Positions 1-6,945 of a DNA stretch of 11,880 bases are shown one piece after another. Every line of letters begins with the position of its first letter. Positions within the stretch are counted from its first letter, which is position 1. The DNA comes from JASJBU01 sp965372385. Lineage in GTDB: Bacteria > Pseudomonadota > Gammaproteobacteria > Chromatiales > Chromatiaceae. Made by a program: the position numbers and the translations under genes. The notes beneath the pieces are model-generated. The model did not search any database. It was not told the origin of the DNA and saw only the letters and a list, made by a program, of their open reading frames with translations. The stretch lies in NCBI GenBank assembly GCA_965372385.1, contig CBDVCD010000085.1, forward strand, positions 1 through 11,880, in the 5' to 3' direction.

Positions 1-2750
1 TCAAACCCGCACACCGGTGGGCCGTCATACTCGCCGTGGTCATCCTGTTGCTCGGCGCCGCGCTGTTGCTGATATGGCGCACCATGACGGTCCAAGCAGA
101 GCTTGCCGAGCAGCACGAGAAGCTGTTGGCGGAGGTGGTGAGTGGGGCTGGCCAGGCGATCGCGGCGCAACTGCGCGAGCTGCAACGTGGCGTTACCCTG
201 CTGGCGGAAGACAACGAGGCCCTGATCCGTGAGCTGGCCGCAAACCCCGACGATATGGATCTGTATAACAGGCTGAACGGACGGATCGAGCGGGTCTTCC
301 CGGAAGCCTTCTCATTTACCCTGGCGAATGCCCAGGGTGAACCCTTGCTGGAGGACCTCGAAGGCCTGGTCGGGGAGGTCTGCCGGGAGGAGATTAGCCA
401 TTTTTCCCAGCATTCACGCTCCCCGGAGCCTCAGGTTCACCCTAATCCGTTGGGTTATCACTTCGATACCATGCATCCAATCCTGCTGAGGGAAGGGGTT
501 GACGGTATCTTCTTCGTCAGCTTTGGCGCCGAAATCCTCGCCAGTATCCTCGCCAAGCATGGCCTGCCCGGTCACGCCCTGTTTCTCGAAAACCGCGCAG
601 TCCCGGGTCTGATCGAGGTCGCTGAAGAGGGTGCGCGTGATGCGCTGCAGCGCGAGATTTGGCTCAGCCCCGAGGAGCAGAATCGGATCATCTACCGTTA
701 TCCGTTGGATGAGACCCATTGGGACGTCATTGCGGTCCAGAGCCGCGCGGCGGCGACATCCCCGGGCTGGCGGCTTTGGCAGCAGACCGGGTGGGCATTG
801 GGTGTTCTCGGGATCATCGGCATCGCTACCTTGATTGTTATCCGTCGCTCCCAGCTCAGCGTTGAGTCCAGCGCATTAAGCCTTGAAAAGCAGCAAAGGT
901 GTTTGCGGGCGATCGTGGAAACGGTCGCCGAGGCCATCATCACGATCGACCAGCGGGGCGTGATCCAGACCTTCAATCCCGCGGCGCTACGTACCTTCGG
1001 TTACCGGGCCTCCGAGGTGATCGGTCAGAACGTACGCATGCTGATGCCGGAGCCGTACCACAGCGAGCATGACGGCTACCTCGCCCACTACCTGTCTACC
1101 GGCGAGAGGCGGATAATCGGAAAAGGCCTGGAGGTGACGGGGCGGAGAAAAGACGGCTCCAGCTTTCCCATGGAGCTTGCGGTCAATGATTCCCTGGTCG
1201 GTGGGCAACACTTATTTACCGCCGCGATTCGTGACATCACTGAGCGTAAGCAGATCGACCAAATGAAGAATGAGTTCATCTCGATCGTCAGCCATGAGCT
1301 GCGCACACCCCTCACCTCCATCCGCGGCTCGCTGGGATTGATCGCCGGCGGCGCCATTGGGGAGATTCCCCCACAAGCCAAGCAGCTGATCGATATTGCA
1401 TCGAACAACAGCGAGCGGCTGGTGCGGCTGATCAACGACATCCTCGACATCGAGAAGATCGAGTCTGGCAAGATGCAGTTCGAGATGAAACCCCAGCGGC
1501 TGCTGCCCCTGGTCGAACAGGCCATTGAATCGAGTCACGGCTTGGCGGTGCAGCACGGGGTCGGCATCGAGCTCGAATCGGACCCGGCTGATCTCTCGGC
1601 CAAGCTGGATGCGGAGCGCATCACCCAGGTGCTGCTGAACCTGCTCTCCAACGCAGTGAAGTTCTCTCCCCATGAAGCTAAAGTGCGGGTCAGTATCAAT
1701 CGGACGGAGAACGGCGTGCGGGTCGCCGTCAGCGACTCCGGGCGGGGTATTCCCGAGGAGTTCCGTGGCCGCGTCTTCGAGAAGTTCGCCCAGGCCGATG
1801 CATCCGACGGTCGCCAGAAAGGTGGATCGGGGCTTGGTCTCAGCATCTGCAAGGCGATCATTCAAGAACATGGCGGGGAGATCGGCTTCGACTCACAACC
1901 AGGAGAGGGCAGTACCTTTTACATTGAGCTACCGCAGGTCGAGGAACTGACCCAGGTCATCACATTGCCGTTGGGGCAGTTCCCGCGGCATCGCGGTGCG
2001 CGCCTGCTGGTCTGCGAGGACGACGCGGACGTGGCAACCCTGATTCGACTGATGCTGGAACAGGACGGCTACCAGGTTGATATAGCCCAGGATGTTCCCC
2101 AGGCCCGACAAATGATCGCTGAGACCTCCTATGACGCAGTCACCATGGATCTCGCCTTGCCAGGGGAAGACGGTCTCTCCTTCATCCGCGAATTGCAGCA
2201 AAAAGATGCAACTCGCGATCTGCCAATCGTGGTCCTCTCGGCGAAGGCCGAGCAGGGAAAGGATGAATTGAGAGGAACCGCCGTGGGTGTCGTAGACTGG
2301 TTAAACAAGCCCATCGACCAGAGCTGCCTGCTTTCGGTGCTCAGACGGGCCACCGGTGAGATGACGCCAAACATCCTCTACGTGGAAGATGATGACGATT
2401 TGGCCATGGTGATCTCTGGCATCCTGGGGAATGAATGTCATATCAGCCACGCCAAGTCGTTAAGAGATGCCGAGCATTGGCTTGGCCAAGAGCGGTTCGA
2501 TCTGATCATACTCGACTTGGGCCTGCCCGACGGATCGGGGCTGAGCCTGTTGCCCATCATCAACGGCATCGATAATCCACCGCCAATCCTGGTCTTCTCG
2601 GCCCATGAACTCTCTCCCGAGGTGGCGGATGGGGTCAGTAGCGCGCTGATCAAATCGCGGACCGACAACTTTACCCTCCTGCGGACGGTGAATACGCTGC
2701 TCGACTCAGTGGGGCGAGGCGGCAAGCGGGCAAGGGGAAACAAGTTGTAG
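1..2750 (+). CDS. Hybrid sensor histidine kinase, PAS-HisKA-HATPase-REC-REC (5' end outside window)
   Basis: Inner-membrane hybrid kinase expected to sense a periplasmic signal and pass phosphate through its receivers. The frame is open to the left edge and residues K-P-A-H-R-W lead into the first membrane helix, so the start lies upstream. The first possible in-window start, GTG at 36, has no ribosome site and falls inside the helix. Numbered from GTG36: membrane segment about 1-15, periplasmic domain about 20-245 (possibly Cache-like, a guess), second membrane segment about 251-270, PAS about 285-400, HisKA with SHELRTP (H420), and HATPase with the N box around N535/N539, DSGRG 567-571 and GSGLGL 597-602. 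REC1 has E661/D662/D663, phosphoacceptor D705, S735 and K758. REC2 has E784/D785/D786, D827, S855 and K873. Both receivers look functional. It converges on the sigma-54 activator operon, a probable partner. The ligand is unknown. The stop codon lies in a palindromic repeat. Confidence 0.93.
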   Translation, partial: KPAHRWAVILAVVILLLGAALLLIWRTMTVQAELAEQHEKLLAEVVSGAGQAIAAQLRELQRGVTLLAEDNEALIRELAANPDDMDLYNRLNGRIERVFPEAFSFTLANAQGEPLLEDLEGLVGEVCREEISHFSQHSRSPEPQVHPNPLGYHFDTMHPILLREGVDGIFFVSFGAEILASILAKHGLPGHALFLENRAVPGLIEVAEEGARDALQREIWLSPEEQNRIIYRYPLDETHWDVIAVQSRAAATSPGWRLWQQTGWALGVLGIIGIATLIVIRRSQLSVESSALSLEKQQRCLRAIVETVAEAIITIDQRGVIQTFNPAALRTFGYRASEVIGQNVRMLMPEPYHSEHDGYLAHYLSTGERRIIGKGLEVTGRRKDGSSFPMELAVNDSLVGGQHLFTAAIRDITERKQIDQMKNEFISIVSHELRTPLTSIRGSLGLIAGGAIGEIPPQAKQLIDIASNNSERLVRLINDILDIEKIESGKMQFEMKPQRLLPLVEQAIESSHGLAVQHGVGIELESDPADLSAKLDAERITQVLLNLLSNAVKFSPHEAKVRVSINRTENGVRVAVSDSGRGIPEEFRGRVFEKFAQADASDGRQKGGSGLGLSICKAIIQEHGGEIGFDSQPGEGSTFYIELPQVEELTQVITLPLGQFPRHRGARLLVCEDDADVATLIRLMLEQDGYQVDIAQDVPQARQMIAETSYDAVTMDLALPGEDGLSFIRELQQKDATRDLPIVVLSAKAEQGKDELRGTAVGVVDWLNKPIDQSCLLSVLRRATGEMTPNILYVEDDDDLAMVISGILGNECHISHAKSLRDAEHWLGQERFDLIILDLGLPDGSGLSLLPIINGIDNPPPILVFSAHELSPEVADGVSSALIKSRTDNFTLLRTVNTLLDSVGRGGKRARGNKL

Positions 2751-2784
2751 GATTGTGCTGAGCAGAGCAAGGCGCTGCTCCTAC
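2747..2784 (-). repeat. REP-like palindrome with GTAG heads, overlapping the kinase stop codon
   Basis: GTAGGA (2747-2752) and TCCTAC (2779-2784) form an outer inverted repeat. Nested within it is a 6-bp hairpin, GAGCAG (2760-2765) with CTGCTC (2775-2780). Read on the minus strand it begins GTAGGAGCAGC, closely matching GTAGGAGCTGC at 11781. A GTAG head followed by a hairpin is the hallmark of REP elements mobilised by RAYT transposases. The TAG stop of the sensor kinase is part of the left GTAG. The position between convergent genes also fits a role in transcription termination or mRNA protection. Confidence 0.6.
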
Positions 2785-2796
2785 AAGGCTTTTTTT
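2760..2796 (+). terminator. Possible weak terminator between convergent genes
   Basis: The hairpin GAGCAG/CTGCTC (2760-2780) is followed, after 9 bases, by a run of seven T (2790-2796). The gap between stem and T-run is too long for a classical intrinsic terminator. A second short stem, AGGCT/AGCCT, surrounds the T-run itself. Only the context (78 bases between convergent genes) supports the call. Confidence 0.25.
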
Positions 2797-2828
2797 ACAG
2801 CCTCCGACGGCAACAGGCAGGTACTGAG

Positions 2829-4943
2829 TTATTGGTCCCCGGAAATGCCCAGTTTGCTCAGCTGGCGGTAAAAGGTGGCGCGGCTGATGCCAAGCAGCTT
2901 GGCCGCCTGGGTGCGATTGCCCCCAGTCTGCTCCAGGGCAGCCAGCATCCGGCCAGTCTCATCGCCATCGGCGGGGAGGGCGGTTGGCTCCGTCTCGATA
3001 GCGTTTGGGCTGGTCGCTGGGGTCAGGCCGATTTCCGGTGGCAGATCATCGGGATGGATCTGTTCGCCATGGCAGTGGATCACCGCATAGTCGATGGCCG
3101 CCTTCAATTCGCGGACATTGCCAGGCCAGTCGTAGTGCCGCAGGCATTGCATGGCTTCAGCGCTGAAGCGAGGGTGGGTCTGGCCGGAGACCTGGTAACT
3201 GTCGCGGAGGAAACCCTCCGCCAGCAGCGGGATATCCCCCTCACGCTCACGCAGGGCCGGCACATAAACCCGCGCCACTCTTATCCGATAGAGCAGATCC
3301 TGACGGAAACGGCCGGCCCGCACTTCGCTGACCAGATCCTTGTGCGTGGCGACAACGATTCTGACCTCCACCTTACGCGACTGGGTCTCCCCGAGCCGCA
3401 TGATCTCCTTCTCCTGCAGCACCCGCAGCAGGCTGGCCTGCATGCTCAGGGGCAGGTCGCCGATCTCGTCGAGAAACAGCGTGCCCCCCTGGGCTGCCTC
3501 GAAGAACCCCTCCTGATCCGCCACGGCGCCCGTAAACGCCCCCTTGCGATGACCGAACAGCTGGCTGGCCAGTAGCGACTCACTGAGGCCGGCGGAGTTG
3601 ACCGCAATGAAAGGTCCTTCCTTGCGTGGGCTGGCCTCATGGAGACTGTGGGCGACCAGTTCCTTGCCGACGCCGGTTTCACCCTCGATGAGCACCGTCC
3701 AGTTACCCCGCGCCACGTCGTCGATAAGCTGGTAGAGTTCACGCATGGGCGCGCTGTCGCCGATCATCCGCCCATAGCGGCTGCCATCGAGTTTCTGCCG
3801 CAAGCGGTGCAGCTCGGACACATCGGTGAGGCAGACGATCTTTTGTCTCTGCGCGCCTGGCACATCGCGGACTTCACATTCGACGAAGTACTGGCGGTTT
3901 CCCCTCTTCCAGCTCAGGGGCAGCCGGAACCGTTCGTCGGCAGGCAATGCCAGCTGTTGTTTGAAGTGGCGTCGCCCCTCTTTGTTGAGCGGCAGCAGCT
4001 CCTGCCAGAGTGGTGTGTCTCCCACCTCTGGGTCCAGCCCGATATAGCCGCAATAGCGGTTGACGAAGTCGACCCGGCCGTCGGCGTCCAGCAGCAGGGT
4101 ACCGAGTCGCAGCTGATCGAGCAGGGAGAGCAGGCTGTCGCGCTGTTTTTCCGTTTGTTGCAGAAGCATCTGCCGTTCTCTGGCCATGTGTGCCCGTTCA
4201 ATCCTGATGTCGACGCGCGCCCGCAGCTCTTCGGTGACGATCGGTTTGTTGAGGTAATCATCGGCCCCGGCCTGGAAGGCCGCGATGCGATCCTCGGCGG
4301 AGTTTCGGACGGTGAGGAAGATGATAGGAATGTTCTTCCAACGGGCGGAGTCTCTGATTGTGCGGCAGACCGTGAAACCGCTGGCATCAGGCATCTCAAC
4401 GTCGAGCAGGATCAGATCGGGCTTGACCGATTCGATCAGTTTTTCCAGTCCACGGATGTCGCTCAGGGTAATCGGAAGATAGTTGGATTGCCGCAGGATT
4501 TCGCCCATGATCGTGAGAAAATCCACATCATCATCGATCACAAGCACTTGGCCTTTCCGTTCGGCCAAACTGTCAGCTGATGTATCAGTGAGGTGCGGCA
4601 ATGCCTTATTGCCGGAAACACCCTTGTCCCACGGGAATTTCTCGAAGAGACCTTCCCATATGGGCAAGGAAACAGCTTGCGTCTGGTAATCCCGCAGCAT
4701 CTGCTCACAGTCCACGCCGAGGTCGGCGGCATGCGAAAATCTGTAGGTCCCCGCAGTACCGGCGAGGCGATGGGCCAGCATGATGGCGTTGCTCACGGCG
4801 GGAGAATCCGGCGGATTGTGATCAGCCTCGGCCATGGCGCTCCGCAGCTCTTCCAGCCGCTCGGGTAAACGCTCCGCGTAACGATTACGCAGCTGTTCGA
4901 ATGCCGAATCAGCCATCGGTCGATTGTTTGAGAGAACCACCAT
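2829..4943 (-). CDS. Sigma-54-dependent transcriptional activator, Hpt-REC-PAS-AAA+-Fis HTH
   Basis: NtrC-type enhancer-binding protein of 704 aa with an extra N-terminal phosphotransfer domain. Domains: Hpt about 15-95 with AHRLAGTAGTYRF (H58 the likely phospho-His); REC about 131-250 with D137/D138/D139, phosphoacceptor D181 and K233; PAS about 270-375; AAA+ about 392-625 with Walker A GETGVGKE (421-428), an intact GAFTGA loop (468-473), Walker B LFLDEIGD (489-496) and the RFRQDLLYRIR region (545-555); Fis-type HTH about 663-700. The intact GAFTGA loop says it should engage sigma-54 polymerase. It is the second gene of an operon behind a single-domain receiver. The start is uncertain: ATG 4943 overlaps the upstream gene by 35 bases, GTG 4940 has a close AGGA, and ATG 4916 overlaps by 8 bases and begins just before the Hpt helix. 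None has a well-spaced ribosome site, so translation is probably coupled. Target promoters are unknown. Confidence 0.93.
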   Translation of the reverse strand: MVVLSNNRPMADSAFEQLRNRYAERLPERLEELRSAMAEADHNPPDSPAVSNAIMLAHRLAGTAGTYRFSHAADLGVDCEQMLRDYQTQAVSLPIWEGLFEKFPWDKGVSGNKALPHLTDTSADSLAERKGQVLVIDDDVDFLTIMGEILRQSNYLPITLSDIRGLEKLIESVKPDLILLDVEMPDASGFTVCRTIRDSARWKNIPIIFLTVRNSAEDRIAAFQAGADDYLNKPIVTEELRARVDIRIERAHMARERQMLLQQTEKQRDSLLSLLDQLRLGTLLLDADGRVDFVNRYCGYIGLDPEVGDTPLWQELLPLNKEGRRHFKQQLALPADERFRLPLSWKRGNRQYFVECEVRDVPGAQRQKIVCLTDVSELHRLRQKLDGSRYGRMIGDSAPMRELYQLIDDVARGNWTVLIEGETGVGKELVAHSLHEASPRKEGPFIAVNSAGLSESLLASQLFGHRKGAFTGAVADQEGFFEAAQGGTLFLDEIGDLPLSMQASLLRVLQEKEIMRLGETQSRKVEVRIVVATHKDLVSEVRAGRFRQDLLYRIRVARVYVPALREREGDIPLLAEGFLRDSYQVSGQTHPRFSAEAMQCLRHYDWPGNVRELKAAIDYAVIHCHGEQIHPDDLPPEIGLTPATSPNAIETEPTALPADGDETGRMLAALEQTGGNRTQAAKLLGISRATFYRQLSKLGISGDQ

Positions 4944-5340
4944 GTCCTGACGTTTGAGATTGCTGCCAGAACTCTCGCACTTGTTCGGCGAGTTTCATCG
5001 GATCGAAAGGTTTTGCGATAACCCCGACAGCACCTGCCTTGAGGTAGTGCTCGATCTCTTGGCCCTGAACCTTGGCGGTCATGAAAACCACGGGTATCGC
5101 GTCAGTCGCCTGGCTTGAGCGCAAGCCCTCAAGGGTGGCCAGGCCATCCATGCCGGGCATCATCATGTCGAGCAAAATCATATCGGGCTGGGATTCGGGC
5201 GCTAACGTGAGCGCCTCAGATCCGGAACTGGCCAGACTTACGGAGAATCCACCCACGTACTCCAAGGCCAACAGCGCGACTTGCTGAATATCCGGATCAT
5301 CCTCAACATAAAGTATTGTTTCTAAATTTTTTTTTGACAC
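4909..5340 (-). CDS. Single-domain response regulator (REC only)
   Basis: A CheY/Spo0F-like receiver of 143 aa with no output domain, probably a phosphate shuttle or sink between the hybrid kinase and the downstream Hpt-containing activator. Numbered from GTG 5340: acidic triad E13/D14/D15 (ILYVEDD), phosphoacceptor D58 in LLDMMMPGMDG, T88 in VVFMTAK and K110 in IAKPFDP. This start was chosen because GGAG (5348-5351) sits 7 bases upstream and the receiver fold begins at once. The frame continues upstream to an ATG at 5604, but those 88 extra residues show no domain-like pattern and would overlap the ribF promoter. Codons 2-5 contain nine consecutive A. It overlaps the sigma-54 activator by up to 35 bases, so the two are co-transcribed. 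Function within a relay is inferred from context. Confidence 0.88.
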   Translation of the reverse strand: MSKKNLETILYVEDDPDIQQVALLALEYVGGFSVSLASSGSEALTLAPESQPDMILLDMMMPGMDGLATLEGLRSSQATDAIPVVFMTAKVQGQEIEHYLKAGAVGVIAKPFDPMKLAEQVREFWQQSQTSGHGGSLKQSTDG

Positions 5341-5347
5341 CCCTGGT

Positions 5348-5351
5348 CTCC
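5348..5351 (-). promoter_or_regulatory. Ribosome binding site deciding the receiver start
   Basis: On the minus strand GGAG is followed by 7 bases and then GTG at 5340-5338. This spacing is good and supports the short 143-aa receiver over the longer reading that begins at 5604. Confidence 0.6.
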
Positions 5352-5503
5352 GGGAACAACACAGGAGAAGATCGTATTGAGTCAGCAACCCGGCTTGGCT
5401 TGTCCGGGTACAGCAATATAAGGTGGCAAATTCCACCACTAAAGCAGGGTCGTATGCAAGAATAATATTCGTATTTGTCACTGTTCCAACTTGAGCGGAT
5501 TGG

Positions 5504-5518
5504 GCCAAATCCTTGCCA
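5504..5518 (-). promoter_or_regulatory. Candidate sigma-54 (-24/-12) promoter for the receiver/activator operon
   Basis: On the minus strand TGGCAAGGATTTGGC has the required GG and GC dinucleotides 10 bases apart and matches 9 of 12 specified positions of TGGCACG-N4-TTGCW. Transcription would begin near 5492, about 150 bases before the GTG start. Because the operon encodes a sigma-54 activator, self-control would make sense. A match this good is not rare by chance in 300 bases of two-stranded sequence, so the call is tentative. Confidence 0.3.
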
Positions 5519-5597
5519 AAAGGCGAGATATCGCACACAGTGAAATTCTCCGGCAACATGCGCGCACCCCTACAGGTCGTAGCGACGGATCCCGGGA

Positions 5598-5625
5598 TGG
5601 TCAAATCCCAGGCTTTGCCTATAAT
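5598..5625 (+). promoter_or_regulatory. Sigma-70 promoter of ribF
   Basis: A perfect -10 box TATAAT at 5620-5625 lies 16 bases after TGGTCA (5598-5603), which matches 4 of 6 positions of the -35 consensus. The start of transcription would be near 5632, giving a leader of about 20 bases. GGAG at 5640-5643 is the probable ribosome site, 11 bases before the ribF ATG. Confidence 0.6.
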
Positions 5626-5654
5626 GAGCCGCTTACACTGGAGCGGTTTTTTCT

Positions 5655-6620
5655 ATGCAAGTCATTCGTGGTCTTCACAATCTGAGAGCTGAGCACCGGG
5701 GTTGCGTGGTAACCATCGGAAATTTCGATGGGGTGCATCTGGGGCATCAATCGGTGTTTCGTCACTTGCTGGAGAAGGGCCGGGAGTTGGGTCTGCCGGC
5801 CACGGTGGTGACCTTCGAACCCCAGCCCCGGGAGTTTTTTCAGCCGCAGGGCGCGCCAGCCCGCCTGACCCGGATGCGTGAAAAGCTGCGGGCCATGCAG
5901 GATGCGGGCATAGAGCGGGTGGTGATCCTGGAGTTCAACAAGCGACTGGCATGCATGGTGGCCGAGCAGTTCGTGCAGGAGTTGCTGGTAGACGGTCTGG
6001 GAGTCAGTTTTCTATCGGTAGGCGACGATTTCCGTTTCGGGCAGGGGCGCCGGGGCGATTTCGACCTGCTGCGTCGCATGGGTGCGGAGCATGGCTACGA
6101 GGTGGAGAATATGAACACCTATATGCTGGATGCGGACCGGGTCAGCAGTACCCGTATCCGTCAGCTCCTGACCCAGGGTGAGCTGCGGGCGGCTGAAGAA
6201 TGTCTCGGCAGGCCCTACCGGATCTGCGGGCGGGTGGCCCATGGTGACAAGCGGGGCCGCACCATCGGTTTCCCCACCCTCAACGTCAACCTGCATCGCA
6301 TCGTCAGTCCCTTGTGGGGGGTCTATGCGGTCAGGGTATTGGGTCTGGCGGACCAGCCCCTGCCGGGAGTGGCCAACATCGGAAATCGGCCAACGGTGGA
6401 TGGGGGCACCCGCTATCTGCTGGAGGTCCATCTGTTCGATTTCGCTCGTTCGGTGTATGGGGAGCATGTCCAGGTGGAGTTCGTGCGCAAGCTGCGTGAT
6501 GAGAAAAAGTTCGACTCCTTCGACGCCCTGCGTCAGCAGATCCTGGCTGACGCCGCGGCCGCAAGAAGAACGCTGGGTCTGGATGATTTATCCGCTAATG
6601 AACGCAAAATTTCTCCGTGA
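5655..6620 (+). CDS. ribF: Bifunctional riboflavin kinase / FMN adenylyltransferase
   Basis: A cytoplasmic enzyme of 321 aa that phosphorylates riboflavin to FMN and then adenylates FMN to FAD. The N-terminal adenylyltransferase half has GNFDGVHLGHQ (22-32, the HxGH-type nucleotide site) and VSSTRIRQLL (163-172). The C-terminal flavokinase half has GDKRGRTIGFPTLN (197-210), NIGNRPTV (241-248) and the acidic LEVHLFDF (256-263). The length is close to the usual 310-320 aa. ATG 5655 follows a GGAG and a strong TATAAT promoter. In most Gammaproteobacteria ribF directly precedes ileS. Here a 325-base gap with a repeat block lies between them. The last codons and the TGA stop are inside a 33-base direct repeat, so the KISP tail is probably supplied by the repeat. 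Confidence 0.97.
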   Translation: MQVIRGLHNLRAEHRGCVVTIGNFDGVHLGHQSVFRHLLEKGRELGLPATVVTFEPQPREFFQPQGAPARLTRMREKLRAMQDAGIERVVILEFNKRLACMVAEQFVQELLVDGLGVSFLSVGDDFRFGQGRRGDFDLLRRMGAEHGYEVENMNTYMLDADRVSSTRIRQLLTQGELRAAEECLGRPYRICGRVAHGDKRGRTIGFPTLNVNLHRIVSPLWGVYAVRVLGLADQPLPGVANIGNRPTVDGGTRYLLEVHLFDFARSVYGEHVQVEFVRKLRDEKKFDSFDALRQQILADAAAARRTLGLDDLSANERKISP

Positions 6621-6639
6621 TCTTCGTGCGCTTCGAGGT
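6607..6639 (+). repeat. Direct repeat, copy 1 (contains the ribF stop codon)
   Basis: A 33-base unit beginning AAATTTCTCCGTGATCTTCG and ending CTTCGAGGT. It matches copy 2 at 6735-6767 in 32 of 33 bases (G/A difference at 6617). The ribF TGA stop is at 6618-6620, within the unit. Confidence 0.9.
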
Positions 6640-6645
6640 TCCTCG

Positions 6646-6667
6646 TTCCCACGGTCCTCCGTGGGAA
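6646..6667 (+). repeat. Palindromic hairpin 1 of repeat block
   Basis: TTCCCACGG and CCGTGGGAA form a perfect 9-bp stem with a TCCT loop, 26 bases after the ribF stop. It is related to hairpin 2 in inverted orientation (both read GTTCCCA...TGGGAA followed by a short tail ending ACC). It may serve as mRNA stabiliser or weak terminator after ribF, but no T-run follows. Confidence 0.8.
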
Positions 6668-6702
6668 TGCAGACCACTGTTTTCGGTTGGTTCCCGGTAT
6701 GA

Positions 6703-6726
6703 GTTCCCACGCAGGAGCATGGGAAC
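6703..6726 (-). repeat. Palindromic hairpin 2 of repeat block (inverted copy)
   Basis: GTTCCCACGC and GCATGGGAAC pair over 10 positions with one C-A mismatch and an AGGA loop. On the minus strand it resembles hairpin 1, so the two are a head-to-head REP-like pair about 35 bases apart. Confidence 0.75.
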
Positions 6727-6734
6727 CAGGGGTG

Positions 6735-6767
6735 AAATTTCTCCATGATCTTCGTGCGCTTCGAGGT
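6735..6767 (+). repeat. Direct repeat, copy 2
   Basis: The second 33-base unit, 128 bases downstream of copy 1 and differing only at 6745. The two copies enclose the hairpin pair. Confidence 0.9.
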
Positions 6768-6945
6768 GAAATGAGCGGAACCATCGGATCCCTGGTGGTC
6801 GCTTTTGATGCGGTTCGTTCCTCACCAGCATCCTACGATTTGTTATATGGATAAATTGGCGTTCATTTGCGGATAACTATTCACCTTTAGCCGGGTTTGC
6901 TGTTCAATAGATCCCTTTTGTGGTTCTTTTTATAGGCAGCCGTCA

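Larger units (their letters stand above)
5341..5654. other. Divergent regulatory region between receiver operon and ribF
   Basis: 314 bases with no convincing gene. On the + strand it holds the ribF promoter. On the minus strand it holds a sigma-54-like site (5504-5518) and a weak sigma-70-like pair: TTTAGT at 5443-5438 and TATATT at 5420-5415, 17 bases apart, with only moderate consensus match. Short symmetric sequences that could bind regulators are GGTGG/CCACC with a 6-base centre at 5422-5437, TGCGCGCA at 5559-5566 and GCGA-4-TCGC at 5523-5534. None is identified as a known operator. Confidence 0.5.
6621..6945. other. Gap between ribF and ileS
   Basis: 325 bases without a gene. The first 147 are the repeat block. 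The rest must hold the ileS promoter if ileS is not read through from ribF. I see only weak candidates, for example TTCACC (6880-6885) with TTCAAT (6903-6908) 17 bases apart, each 4 of 6. An imperfect inverted repeat, GGAT/CTGGTG with CACCAG/ATCC, spans 6786-6833. No T-box, tRNA-like or leader-peptide pattern is convincing. Confidence 0.5.

Noticed and set aside
3639..4580. A 313-codon open frame on the + strand opposite the sigma-54 activator
   Set aside because: Shadow frame; the opposite strand encodes clear REC, PAS and AAA+ motifs.
5341..5604. An 88-residue N-terminal extension of the lone receiver, starting at ATG 5604
   Set aside because: It has no recognisable domain and crosses the ribF promoter, while the GTG at 5340 has a well-placed GGAG and starts directly at the receiver fold.
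6607..6767. CRISPR array
   Set aside because: Only two repeat copies, 95 bases apart, with palindromic repeat DNA rather than unique spacers between them, and no cas genes.
6533..6831. Minus-strand open frames across the ribF-ileS gap
   Set aside because: They are translations of the repeat block. The same peptide words recur because of the direct repeats and hairpins, which is typical of spurious repeat-derived frames.
6808..6876. A 22-codon open frame before ileS as a leader peptide
   Set aside because: It has only two isoleucine codons, no good ribosome site and no attenuator with a T-run after it.
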